Below, piece after piece: positions 44,501 through 53,521 of a stretch of 64,000 nucleotides of DNA. The notes beneath the pieces were generated by a model. That model was given only the letters and a program-made list of their open reading frames with translations, ran no database searches and had not been told where the DNA came from. Source of the stretch: Thomasclavelia spiroformis (GTDB lineage Bacteria; Bacillota_I; Bacilli_A; Erysipelotrichales; Coprobacillaceae); assembly GCA_018369555.1 (NCBI GenBank), contig JAGZCC010000001.1, positions 1 through 64,000 of the forward strand. Direction: 5' to 3'. Position 1 is the first letter of the stretch, and the number at the start of each line of letters is the position of its first letter. A program made the position numbers and the translations under genes.

Positions 44501-45187
44501 ATGTTTTCAGCGTTATTATCATTACTTACTAACGGCTTTTTTCTTTCCTATATCAAATCAAAATCTTTTGAAATACCCTTAACACCTAAAGAAGAAACTA
44601 AGTATCTAGAACGTTTTTTCAATGGTGATAAAGAAGCGCGAAATATTCTAATTGAAAGAAACCTACGTTTAGTTGCTCATATTGCTAAAAAATACGAAAA
44701 CAACAAAGACTTACAAGAAGACCTTATTTCAATTGGAACAATTGGCTTAATCAAAGCTGTTGATAGCTATAAACAAAACCATAAAACCAAATTAGCCACC
44801 TATGCCTCTAGATGCATTGAAAACGAAATTTTAATGCATCTAAGAACTAACAAAAAAACTAATTTAGATATTTCATTAAACGAGACAATTGGAATTGATA
44901 AAGATGGTAGTGAGATTGTCTTAGGCGATATAATCGCTATAAAACAAGATGAATTTATTGATATTATCAATAAAAAAGACACTTTAAACAAACTAGCCAC
45001 TTATTTCAATATCCTCGATTCCCGAGAAAAAGATACCTTAATCATGCATTATGGTTTAAACAACACCAAAAAACGCAGTCAAAAAGAAATCGCAAAAAAG
45101 CTCAATATTTCCCGTTCTTATGTTTCTAGATTAGAAAAACGCGCTCTAATAAAACTATTAAAAAAATACATGGAAGAAAAACCGTAA
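44501..45187 (+). CDS. sigK: RNA polymerase sporulation sigma factor SigK (pro-form)
   Basis: SigK drives late mother-cell transcription (coat, lysis). The 228-residue protein starts with a hydrophobic pro-sequence (MFSALLSLLTNGFFLSYI) that is normally removed by SpoIVFB. It continues with the sigma region 2 stretch NLRLVAHIAKKYE and DLISIGTIGLIKAV, and region 4 with REKDTLIMHYGLN and QKEIAKKLNISRSYVSRLEKRA. The gene is one intact piece, without a skin-type insertion. ATG 44501 has AGAGGTG upstream; the GTG at 44492 overlaps that site. Its stop is inside a bidirectional terminator. Confidence 0.93.
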   Translation: MFSALLSLLTNGFFLSYIKSKSFEIPLTPKEETKYLERFFNGDKEARNILIERNLRLVAHIAKKYENNKDLQEDLISIGTIGLIKAVDSYKQNHKTKLATYASRCIENEILMHLRTNKKTNLDISLNETIGIDKDGSEIVLGDIIAIKQDEFIDIINKKDTLNKLATYFNILDSREKDTLIMHYGLNNTKKRSQKEIAKKLNISRSYVSRLEKRALIKLLKKYMEEKP

Positions 45188-45202
45188 ATATTTACGGTTT
45201 TT
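45177..45202. terminator. Bidirectional terminator between sigK and parC
   Basis: A perfect 12-bp stem, AAAAACCGTAAA (45177-45188) and TTTACGGTTTTT (45191-45202), serves both converging genes. It contains the sigK stop (45185-45187) and touches the parC stop. Confidence 0.85.
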
Positions 45203-47747
45203 AAAATTTCCCATCATTTAAAATATCTTCCAAACTAATTTTTTCATATTTTAATGACTTATTCTTTTTTGCCATTAAACTTTGATTATCAGTCGTTTCA
45301 ATATTTAATGCTTTTTTTGTAGTGGTGTAATCAGCTGTTGAAATACATTTATCGATATAAATATCGTCAATATATTGATTTTTATCAAGTTTAACTAATG
45401 AACTAAATTTTTGTTCTAATGACATATTATGATAATCACTTACTTTAAATTCAACTATTGTCTGGTCATTTAAAGTCATGATTATTTGTTGATGATTATC
45501 AACAATTAAAGCCTTCTTTACATACGCTGTTTTAGTTTTAAGATTTTTAAATAACATTATCCCTTTAGTAGCGCGATTACATGGTTTAATATCACTAATT
45601 TTCATTCTTTTTATTCCACCATTATCACTAATCAACACTAAAGAATAATCAACTGTTGGATTAAATATATCTAAGCTTACTAATTCATCATCTTTTAAAT
45701 TAATCGCTTTAATTCCTAATGCTTTTACTCCAACGATTGAAACTTCCTGTTCGCTATATAAAGCTCCATAACCATTTTTTGTTGTTAAAATAATGCCACA
45801 ATCATTATTAGTTAATTTAACATCCACAACTTTATCATCATTTTTTAACCCGATACATTTCAATGGTTTAGAATATCGTGTTACTTCAAAATCTTTTAAT
45901 AAAGTACGTTTGATTTGTCCATTTTTAGTAGCTATCATCACATATAACGGTAAATTAAAATCTTTAACTAAAATACTTGCAATAATTTTTTCACCCGAAT
46001 CCATTTTAACTAAATAACTTATATGTTTACCAGGATCTTTCCACTTAAACTCTTCGATTTTATGAACTGGAATGAATAAATAATTACCAGCATCACTAAA
46101 TAATAGTAGATGATCTAATGTGTTTGCTTTATACATCGAAACTAAATAATCATTTTCTTTTTTACCAAACGGTGTCTTTTCACTTGCCTTAATTGAACGA
46201 TTACTAATCCTTTTAATATAACCATCTCTAGTGATTGAAATATTAACACCTTCAGATAAAATCATCGCTTTTTCATCAATTTTAATTTCTTGAATTTTAT
46301 CTTTGATCATTGATAAACGTGGCATTGAATATTCTTTTTTAATCGTCTTTAATTGTGCGATAATCACCTTTCTTAATACCTCATCACTATCTAAAATAGT
46401 ATTTAAATAAGTGATTTTTTCATCCAACTCATCATTTTCATGTTCTAATGTTTTAATATCGGTATTAGTTAAACGATATAATTGTAACATTACAATCGCT
46501 TCAGCTTGTTTTTCACTAAATCCATATTTATCAATTAAATTTCTTTTAGCATCACTTTTATCTTTAGATTTTCTAATTGTTTTAACGACATCATCTAAAA
46601 TAGAAATAGCTTTGATTAACCCCTCAACAATATGTTTACGGTCTTTAGCTCTATTTAAATCATAAATCGAACTGCGCGTAACTACATCAATTTGATGATC
46701 AATATAACCATCTAAAATATCTAAAATTCCCATTAATACTGGTCGCTTATCTTTAATTGCCACCATATTATAATTGTAATTTTTTTGTAAATCAGTATTT
46801 TTATATAGATAATTTAATGTGTTTTGTACTGACATATCCTTTTTTAAATCAATTACAATTCTAAGACCATTACGATCCGATTCATCACGAACCTCAATTA
46901 TTCCATCAAGATTATGATTAAAATGTATTTCATCAATCTTGCGAACTAATTCAGCCTTATTAACTTCATATGGAATTTCGCTAATTACTATTTTATTCAT
47001 ATTTTTTTCTTCAATAATTTCTGTTTTACTGCGAACAATCACTTTTCCTTTACCATGCTTAAAAGCATTTAAAATTCCTTCTTTGCCCTCAACAATAGCT
47101 CCAGTTGGAAAATCTGGTCCCTTAATAAACTCCATAATTTTTTCAAGTGAACAATTTGGATGTTTGATTCGATAAATTGTTGCATCAATAACCTCTTCTA
47201 AATTATGTGGTGGTATATCTGTTGCATATCCTGCTGATATTCCAGTTGCCCCATTGACTAATAAATTTGGATATGCAGCCGGTAAAACTGTTGGCTCATA
47301 TTCAGTGTCATCAAAATTTAACGACATTAAAACTGTATCTTTATCTAGATTTTTTAGTAATTCAACAGCAATCGGTGAAAGTCTTGCCTCAGTATAACGC
47401 ATTGCCGCTGCCGGATCATTATCAATTGAACCATTATTACCTTGCATATCAATTAATGGTGCTCTCATTTTCCATTCTTGAGACAAACGTACCATCGCAT
47501 CATAAACAGACGTATCACCATGAGGATGATAATTACCAATTACATTCCCGACTGTCTTTGCTGATTTACGATATGGTTTAGTTGCAAGATTACCTTCTTT
47601 ATACATTGAATACAAAATTCTGCGTTGTACTGGCTTCAATCCATCACGAACATCCGGTAAAGCACGATCTTGAATAATATATTTAGAATACTTGCCAAAA
47701 CGATCTCCCATGATCGTTTCAAGCGACATGACTATTTTTTTATCCAT
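45201..47747 (-). CDS. parC: DNA topoisomerase IV subunit A
   Basis: ParC (848 residues) cuts and rejoins DNA for decatenation of sister chromosomes. The active-site region reads RALPDVRDGLKPVQRRILYS, with the quinolone-resistance region YHPHGDTSVYDAM and the catalytic tyrosine in AAAMRYTEARLS; C-terminal beta-pinwheel repeats follow. No GyrA-box (QRRGGKG) is seen, which supports ParC over GyrA. It lies 11 nt after parE on the same strand. Confidence 0.94.
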   Translation of the reverse strand: MDKKIVMSLETIMGDRFGKYSKYIIQDRALPDVRDGLKPVQRRILYSMYKEGNLATKPYRKSAKTVGNVIGNYHPHGDTSVYDAMVRLSQEWKMRAPLIDMQGNNGSIDNDPAAAMRYTEARLSPIAVELLKNLDKDTVLMSLNFDDTEYEPTVLPAAYPNLLVNGATGISAGYATDIPPHNLEEVIDATIYRIKHPNCSLEKIMEFIKGPDFPTGAIVEGKEGILNAFKHGKGKVIVRSKTEIIEEKNMNKIVISEIPYEVNKAELVRKIDEIHFNHNLDGIIEVRDESDRNGLRIVIDLKKDMSVQNTLNYLYKNTDLQKNYNYNMVAIKDKRPVLMGILDILDGYIDHQIDVVTRSSIYDLNRAKDRKHIVEGLIKAISILDDVVKTIRKSKDKSDAKRNLIDKYGFSEKQAEAIVMLQLYRLTNTDIKTLEHENDELDEKITYLNTILDSDEVLRKVIIAQLKTIKKEYSMPRLSMIKDKIQEIKIDEKAMILSEGVNISITRDGYIKRISNRSIKASEKTPFGKKENDYLVSMYKANTLDHLLLFSDAGNYLFIPVHKIEEFKWKDPGKHISYLVKMDSGEKIIASILVKDFNLPLYVMIATKNGQIKRTLLKDFEVTRYSKPLKCIGLKNDDKVVDVKLTNNDCGIILTTKNGYGALYSEQEVSIVGVKALGIKAINLKDDELVSLDIFNPTVDYSLVLISDNGGIKRMKISDIKPCNRATKGIMLFKNLKTKTAYVKKALIVDNHQQIIMTLNDQTIVEFKVSDYHNMSLEQKFSSLVKLDKNQYIDDIYIDKCISTADYTTTKKALNIETTDNQSLMAKKNKSLKYEKISLEDILNDGKF

Positions 47748-47758
47748 GCCTATCCTCC

Positions 47759-49687
47759 TTAATCAATTGTAAAATTATCTTCTAATGTAAATTGAACATT
47801 TTGTTCAATCCATTCTCGACGCGGTTCTACCTTATCACCCATCAATACCGATACACGTCTTTCAACAAGAGCAGCGTCATCAATCGATACTTGGATCAAC
47901 GTCCTTGTTTCTGGGTTCATTGTTGTCTCCCATAACTGACTAGCATTCATTTCTCCTAAACCCTTATAACGTTGTACAACATAACCTTTACCGATTTTCT
48001 TTTTGGCATCTTCTAATTCATCATCTTGCCAAGCATACATTGCTTCTTCTTTTTTTCCACTTTTCTTTGAAATCTTATATAGCGGTGGTAAAGCGATATA
48101 TACTTTTCCTGCCATAATTAAACCTTTCATATAGCGGTAGAAAAAAGTTAATAATAAAGTTTGAATATGAGCCCCATCAGTATCAGCATCAGTCATGATA
48201 ATAACTTTATTATAATTACTATCTTTTTCGTTAAAATCAGCTCCAACACCAGCTCCAATCGTATTGATAATCGTTGCAATTTCTTCATTTTTCAATATAT
48301 CGCTCATTGCCGCTTTTTCCGTATTAATTACTTTACCACGTAACGGTAAAATTGCCTGATATCTACGATCACGTCCTTGTTTAGCACTACCTCCTGCCGA
48401 ATCACCTTCGACTAAATATAATTCCTTACGTTTTTTATCTTTTGATTGAGCAGGTGCCAGTTTACCACTTAAAATTTTTTCTTGACGTGCCCCTTTTCCT
48501 TTTCTAGCAGCTTCACGCGCTTTTCTAGCTGCATCACGAACTTGAGCAGCCTTAATCATTTTCTTTACTAATGTATCAGCAATCTGCTTATTTTCTTCTA
48601 AATAAAAAGATAATTTTTCATAAACAATATTATCAACCACATTACGAGCCTCAGGAGTCCCTAATTTTGATTTTGTTTGTCCTTCAAACTGTAATAAATG
48701 TTCTGGTACTTTAATTGAAATGATTGCCGATAGCCCTTCACGGACATCATTTCCTTCTAAATTTTTATCTTTTTCTTTTAATAAACCATACTTACGAGCA
48801 TATTCATTAAAAGTTCTAGTTAATGCTGTTCTAAAACCTGTTTCATGACTACCACCATCACCTGTTCTTACTAAATTTACAAATGATAAAGTATTTTCTT
48901 GATACCCTGACGTAAATTGCATTGCTAAATCTACTTCAATCTCGTTATTAATACCTTCAATATTAATAATTGGATTTAATACATCTTTTTCATAATTTAA
49001 ATATTCAACAAATGCAATCAAACCATTATCATACTGATAAACAACTTCTTTATCGTTACGTTCATCTTTTAAATCAATTCTAATTCCTTTTAATAAAAAT
49101 GCACTTTCCATTAATCTTTCACTAATTGTTGAAAAATTATATTCTGTTGTTGAAAAAATACTTGCATCAGGTAAAAAATGAATTGTTGTTCCCGTTTTAT
49201 TGGTTTTACCAATAACTTTCAATTTTCCAATTTTGCTACCACCATCTTCAAACCTCTGCTGCCAAATTTTTCCATCTCGATAAACTGTTACTTCTAACCA
49301 AGTAGACAAAGCATTAACAACTGAAGCCCCAACACCATGTAATCCACCTGATGTTTTATATCCGCCATCTTCATTAAATTTACCACCAGCATGTAAAACA
49401 GTTAAAATAACTTCTGTCGTTGGTTTACCCGATGCATGTATCCCAGTTGGCATCCCACGACCATGATCACTAACTATAATACTATTATCTTTACAAATTG
49501 TTACCTGAATATTATCACCAAACCCACTCAACGCCTCATCAATTGCATTATCGACAATTTCCCAGACGAGGTGATGTAAGCCACGGCTATCAGTTGAACC
49601 GATATACATTCCTGGTCTTTTTCTAACCGCTTCTAATCCTTCTAATATTTGAATATTCGATTCATCATAACTATTTTTAGCTGCCAT
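47759..49687 (-). CDS. parE: DNA topoisomerase IV subunit B
   Basis: ParE (642 residues) is the ATPase subunit. The GHKL motifs are EIVDNAIDEAL, DHGRGMPTGIH and GGLHGVGASVVNALS; the TOPRIM domain has YLVEGDSAGGSAKQGRDR and IIMTDADTDGAHIQ. It lies next to parC and divergent from plsY, the usual Firmicute arrangement. A near-consensus promoter is at 49720-49748 and the AAAGGAGG site is strong. Confidence 0.94.
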   Translation of the reverse strand: MAAKNSYDESNIQILEGLEAVRKRPGMYIGSTDSRGLHHLVWEIVDNAIDEALSGFGDNIQVTICKDNSIIVSDHGRGMPTGIHASGKPTTEVILTVLHAGGKFNEDGGYKTSGGLHGVGASVVNALSTWLEVTVYRDGKIWQQRFEDGGSKIGKLKVIGKTNKTGTTIHFLPDASIFSTTEYNFSTISERLMESAFLLKGIRIDLKDERNDKEVVYQYDNGLIAFVEYLNYEKDVLNPIINIEGINNEIEVDLAMQFTSGYQENTLSFVNLVRTGDGGSHETGFRTALTRTFNEYARKYGLLKEKDKNLEGNDVREGLSAIISIKVPEHLLQFEGQTKSKLGTPEARNVVDNIVYEKLSFYLEENKQIADTLVKKMIKAAQVRDAARKAREAARKGKGARQEKILSGKLAPAQSKDKKRKELYLVEGDSAGGSAKQGRDRRYQAILPLRGKVINTEKAAMSDILKNEEIATIINTIGAGVGADFNEKDSNYNKVIIMTDADTDGAHIQTLLLTFFYRYMKGLIMAGKVYIALPPLYKISKKSGKKEEAMYAWQDDELEDAKKKIGKGYVVQRYKGLGEMNASQLWETTMNPETRTLIQVSIDDAALVERRVSVLMGDKVEPRREWIEQNVQFTLEDNFTID

Positions 49688-49719
49688 TTAATCAATTGCC
49701 TCCTTTAATCACTTTTGAC

Positions 49720-49748
49720 ATTATAACTAAATTACATCATTTTTTCAA
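49720..49748 (-). promoter_or_regulatory. SigA-type promoter of parE-parC
   Basis: Minus strand TTGAAA (49743-49748) and TATAAT (49720-49725), spacer exactly 17 nt. Confidence 0.75.
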
Positions 49749-49807
49749 AGGTTATTGCTTTTTAAATCAATTAATTTATCTTTCGTAATTTATGTTCTAT
49801 AAAAAGA

Positions 49808-49835
49808 TTGCTTTTTTAAACGATTATTATATAAT
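49808..49835 (+). promoter_or_regulatory. SigA-type promoter of plsY
   Basis: TTGCTT (49808-49813) and TATAAT (49830-49835), spacer 16 nt. The predicted transcript starts almost at the ribosome site (AGGTG 49843-49847), giving a very short leader. Confidence 0.6.
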
Positions 49836-49853
49836 AAATGTCAGGTGATGTAT

Positions 49854-50453
49854 ATGATTTTAATATTGTTAATAATTTTAGCATATCTTTATGGTTCAAT
49901 TCCTTTTGCATTAGTGATTGGTAAATTGTTTTATAAAACTGATGTGCGTAATTTTGGTTCTGGAAATTTAGGAGGAACAAATACTGGAAGAGTCTTAGGA
50001 AAAAAAGCAGGTGTAGCAGTAATTATTCTAGATGCTTCAAAAGCTCTAATTATTATGCTTTTAACTAAATATTTGTGCTCACTTTTATCTTTACATGAAG
50101 ATTTACCATATATATGTGCTTTATTTTGTGTAGTTGGACATTGTTATCCTATCTTTGCAAACTTTAAAGGTGGTAAAGCTGTATCAACTGCAATTGGTTA
50201 TTTTTTAGCAGTAAATCCAATTGGAGCTATTTTAGCACTAATAGTATTTTTTATTGTATTAAAGATAAGTAAGTATGTTTCTTTATCTTCCGTACTAGCT
50301 TCATTATCAGTTTTAATTTCAATTCCTTTTTTAGATATGTCATTAATTGGTAAACTAACAACTACTCTCATTATTCTTTTATTAGTTTATCGTCATCGTG
50401 AAAATTTAAAGCGAATAAAAAATAAAACCGAAAGCAAAATAAGCTGGATGTAA
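49854..50453 (+). CDS. plsY: Glycerol-3-phosphate acyltransferase PlsY
   Basis: This 199-residue membrane enzyme adds the first acyl chain, from acyl-phosphate, to glycerol 3-phosphate in phospholipid synthesis. The family signatures are GSIPFALVIGKLF, RNFGSGNLGGTNTGRVLG and FKGGKAVSTAIG, within five to seven membrane segments. ATG 49854 fits the AGGTG at 49843-49847; the earlier GTG 49845 and ATG 49848 overlap that site. The gene is divergent from parE and ends with a terminator. Confidence 0.94.
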   Translation: MILILLIILAYLYGSIPFALVIGKLFYKTDVRNFGSGNLGGTNTGRVLGKKAGVAVIILDASKALIIMLLTKYLCSLLSLHEDLPYICALFCVVGHCYPIFANFKGGKAVSTAIGYFLAVNPIGAILALIVFFIVLKISKYVSLSSVLASLSVLISIPFLDMSLIGKLTTTLIILLLVYRHRENLKRIKNKTESKISWM

Positions 50454-50479
50454 AAATACTTTCAATAAAATAGCTCCTT

Positions 50480-50508
50480 AAAAAGTTGAAATATATTTTC
50501 AACTTTTT
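50480..50508 (+). terminator. Intrinsic terminator of plsY
   Basis: A 12-bp stem AAAAAGTTGAAA (50480-50491) and TTTCAACTTTTT (50497-50508) with a 5-nt loop. Confidence 0.8.
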
Positions 50509-51417
50509 TAATAAAATCAAAAAATCACTTAAATACCCACAATCAACAGGTTGATACAAAATAAGATTTTGATACATTCAAGATATATACTATCTGTTTA
50601 TGACTGATAGGAATCGATCTTTACATGTAACCTTTTACCTTGACCATCATATGTTTCCCTGTATACCTATGATTAAAACGATCTTCCTGCTCATTCACGA
50701 ATAATAACATCTCTTATTTTGTTACATCGTGATATATACCTGATATATTTTTTATTGCCGATGATGATATTCAATCATTTCAATCTATAATCAGGTTCAT
50801 TATAACTGATTTTTCATTTTTGACTGGAATATGTTCTAATGCACAGTATTTTTCAATATTTATTTTGAATGTTTGCCTGTATAGTTTTTGATAAGTCTTA
50901 ATTAGTTGTAACCGAATTAAAGTATAATGAATAAAAAATCCAATTATGAAATCTATACTAAATTTAAACTATCAAAAAATATTACCCTAACTGTAGCAGA
51001 TACATTTTATTAATCAAAGTAATGAAAAAGATTGCCGGCATCTGCACCTAGATATGTTCAGATTATTTTTTATATCTAACAGTTTATATAAAAGCAAAAA
51101 CAATCTACAAAAAAAACAAAATTTTATATTTCCAAAACAAATATGAAACATATTCTGTGAATGAACAAAAATAAAATTAAACATACAGGTAACCTTAGAA
51201 AAGCTTATAAGAAAACAAAATAGTAAAAACATATAAATAAAGGAGGAAAGCTAGGACTAGGCATCTTCCTAATTACCCTCCCAAAAACTACAGATATATT
51301 AAAGGGAATACTGATTTATAATCAATATTCCCTTTAATATTTTAGAACAATTTTCACTAACGTACCTAATTATTTAGAGCATCCTATTTTGTTCTTTTTC
51401 ACTTGATTCATATTAAT
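50509..51417. other. 0.9-kb region with no intact gene
   Basis: No convincing reading frame is present. On the minus strand at about 50590-50850 a frame reads like protein (for example LEHIPVKNEKSVIMNLIID) but is cut by several stops, so it may be a decayed gene that I cannot identify. At 51243-51284 GGAGG and CCTCC flank an inner TAGG/CCTA pair, and 51301-51335 is a longer hairpin. The frames of 60-70 codons in this region lack ribosome sites and have low-complexity composition. Confidence 0.5.
51301..51335. terminator. Strong hairpin in the gene-poor region
   Basis: AAAGGGAATA (51301-51310) pairs with TATTCCCTTT (51326-51335), and inside TGATT (51312-51316) pairs with AATCA (51320-51324). 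It is followed by AATATTTT on the plus strand. It may terminate an unrecognised small transcript from either side. Confidence 0.45.
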
Positions 51418-52287
51418 TCATCTTATTCATACAGTTCTTGAATTATTATATGGCGAATAATTTTCATTATGTTTCATTAAAAGTCCTTGTCCCTATTTTG
51501 ATTGTACCATGCATTTTGAACCATTTGCAGCATTTGAATAGTTAATTTTTAAATAACTGCCATCATTCATATATTTACTTGGATCATTTATCCAATATTT
51601 ATTACTAGTCGATGAAAGATACCACGCATAAGAATGGCAATTATATTTTTTACTTGCTGATGATACTATTGTTGCTTTTGGATAATCCTTTCTATTTTCC
51701 TTTTCAGTAACTGCAACTCTTACTTCAAAAAAGTATTAACTGATGCCCCATATACCTCTTCAGTTTTCGCTTTATTTTTCATCTTATTTTCTGCTATTAA
51801 AATTAAAGCTTCAGCTTCTTTAAATAAGTCAAATACTTGCAAAAGCGCCAAAATTGTTTCTTTTTTTATAAAATCTAACATGTTATCTTGAGAATTTTTA
51901 CTTTGTTCTTTACTTAAAACAGGTGTATCTAAATATATTTTTGCTAAATTAATTGCAAAATCATCCCTTTGTGATAATGATTTTACAGCATCAAAGTCAG
52001 ATACAAAAGAATCAACCCCTTCTCTATAGTCATTGTAAGATAAAACATTAGTGTCTAATAACGGATGATTGATAAGCGAAAGAGTTAGAGCTTCAGTTGA
52101 CATAGAAGCAACTATTTCAGTTGGTATTTGACAAGCAGCCATCATTTCATCTCTAGAATTAAAATTTTCCCATTCCTTTGTTCCTGGTAATATTGGATAT
52201 ATAAGGTTCATTTATAGTAAAAAATCTAGTTCTCCTTTTTGAATTTACTCTATCATTTATTAATTTACACGCTTCTTCTAAAGACAT
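51418..52287 (-). pseudogene. Decayed secreted CHAP/amidase-like protein
   Basis: Three reading-frame pieces join into one protein. Piece 1 starts at ATG 52287 (MSLEEACKLIND...NEPYI). Piece 2 is the 52211-51720 frame, beginning PILPGTKEWENF and containing MMAACQIPTEIVASMSTEAL. Piece 3, from about 51726 in another frame, carries YNCHSYAWY and YWINDPSKYMNDGSY, the cysteine-histidine region of CHAP-like amidase proteins. The shift between 2 and 3 falls at a T6 run (51727-51732). Piece 3 then meets TAG at 51493-51495 where homologues read SKWGQ, and a further TGA in a place that fits tryptophan. The middle of the CHAP domain also looks shortened. The original product was probably a surface or secreted cell-wall-associated protein. 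Confidence 0.72.
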
Positions 52288-52603
52288 TATATCAAAAGTG
52301 TAAGCATATGCCTAATTTTCTGAAACCTTAAAAAAGTGTGTATAAAACTGATATACATAATATAAATAGTTAAAAAAATAAATATTTATTTATGAGCTCA
52401 ATTTTTGAATACAATATAAATAATTCAATGTCAATAATTGATAGTATCTAAAAATGAAATAATCTATAAATAAAAATTTATATACTTTTCAAAACAGATT
52501 TATCCAAATCTAAATTATTAAAACTACAAAATACATAATAATATTACGTTACAGCATAGTATTTTTATTTCTAATATAATCCAGAAAACCTGATTTAATA
52601 AAA
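52288..52603. other. AT-rich gap without a gene
   Basis: I see no gene, repeat array or RNA here. It lies upstream of the CHAP pseudogene and contains only short, low-complexity frames. A TATAAT on the minus strand at about 52288-52293 may be the old promoter of the pseudogene. Confidence 0.5.
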
Positions 52604-52645
52604 AGTGTCAAATTAAAAAATAATTAAATTTCTTAACTTGGCACT
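52604..52645 (-). terminator. Terminator of the histidine phosphatase operon
   Basis: On the minus strand AGTGCCAAGTTAA pairs with TTAATTTGACACT (one mismatch and one G-T pair) and is followed by TTTTATT. It lies 25 nt after the phosphatase stop. Confidence 0.65.
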
Positions 52646-52670
52646 ATAAATTAAACCTATTTTTAACCTT

Positions 52671-53291
52671 TTATTTATAACTAATTACCTCTTCATCATT
52701 TAAATGACTAGCATCACCAATAAATTTAATTGTAAAGCTTTTCCCATCATAATCTACTTCACTTAGCGAACACCCTCTTACAATATGCTGATTGATTTTC
52801 ACCAAATCTTTTGTTTGATAATTAAGCATTAAACCCTGTAAGATTACAAACAACATGCCATGAATCGTAATAAAGATTGTTTTGTCATGATATTTTTGAT
52901 ACACATCATTTATAAATGATTTTAATCTTGTTTGAACTTCAAAATACGACTCACCACCTGTTAATCTAACATCATCGTCAGGATGATTCCATAAATTAAA
53001 GTATTCTTCATTATTTAAAAGTTCTGCAATTTTTTTCCCTTCATAAATCCCAAAATTCATTTCTTTTAAGCGAACATCTTCATCAAAATGATTAAATAAA
53101 ATTTGACTTGTACTTTTAGCCCTTCCAATTGGGCTAGAATAACAACAATCAATTTTTAAATCTTTAATTCTATCTTTTAATAACAGTGCATCTTTAATGC
53201 CGGTTTCACTTAAAGGTGAATCTTGCCATCCTTGAAGCCTTTTTTCTTGATTCCACAATGTTTTAGAATGTCTAGTAATATATATCTTCAT
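52671..53291 (-). CDS. Histidine phosphatase family protein (phosphoglycerate mutase-like)
   Basis: This is a 206-residue branch-1 histidine phosphatase. The catalytic motif reads ITRHSKTLWNQ (R7, H8; the common RHG is RHS), followed by LQGWQDSPLSETG, YSSPIGRAKSTSQIL with the second arginine, the acid EMNFGIYEG and the distal FITIHGML histidine. Members hydrolyse varied phosphomonoesters; a true cofactor-dependent mutase is less likely. It is the last gene of the tkt-to-phosphatase run on this strand. Confidence 0.85.
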   Translation of the reverse strand: MKIYITRHSKTLWNQEKRLQGWQDSPLSETGIKDALLLKDRIKDLKIDCCYSSPIGRAKSTSQILFNHFDEDVRLKEMNFGIYEGKKIAELLNNEEYFNLWNHPDDDVRLTGGESYFEVQTRLKSFINDVYQKYHDKTIFITIHGMLFVILQGLMLNYQTKDLVKINQHIVRGCSLSEVDYDGKSFTIKFIGDASHLNDEEVISYK

Positions 53292-53297
53292 AAAATA

Positions 53298-53320
53298 AAA
53301 TAAGGGTCAATCCCTTATTT
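53298..53320 (-). terminator. Terminator overlapping the yneF stop
   Basis: AAATAAGGG (53298-53306) and CCCTTATTT (53312-53320) with a 5-nt loop, then TATTTTAT on the minus strand. The yneF stop (53315-53317) lies in the stem, and the phosphatase gene begins just after it. Confidence 0.7.
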
Positions 53321-53518
53321 ATATTGCGCCATAATTGACGCCATAATTCTTTTAATTTGGGCTTCGCTAGGTTTACGTCCCATTTCCATATACATTGCAC
53401 GAATCATTTTTTCATTGATTGGTGGATTTTTTCGTAATTGTTTTTTAAACATATATCGTGCTGCAAAAAAACCAATAACCAATCCAATAATTACACCAAT
53501 GATTACATTTAAAACCAT
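53315..53518 (-). CDS. yneF: YneF family protein (UPF0154)
   Basis: This is a 67-residue single-pass membrane protein. The N-terminal helix VIIGVIIGLVIGFFAARYMF is followed by KKQLRKNPPINEKMIRAMY, then MEMGRKPSEAQIKRIMASIM, the invariant UPF0154 signature. Function is unknown. The place downstream of tkt and the yneE-position gene matches Bacillus. It lies 3 nt after that gene's stop. Confidence 0.92.
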   Translation of the reverse strand: MVLNVIIGVIIGLVIGFFAARYMFKKQLRKNPPINEKMIRAMYMEMGRKPSEAQIKRIMASIMAQYK

Positions 53519-53521
53519 TTT

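Noticed and set aside
47267..47581. 104-codon plus-strand frame inside parC
   Set aside because: Antisense shadow of parC, without a ribosome site.
50371..50577. 68-codon minus-strand frame over the plsY end
   Set aside because: It lies largely antisense to plsY and its terminator, with no ribosome site.
51014..51232. 72-codon minus-strand frame in the gene-poor region
   Set aside because: Phe/Cys-rich low-complexity translation, no ribosome site and no promoter; best read as chance in AT-rich DNA.
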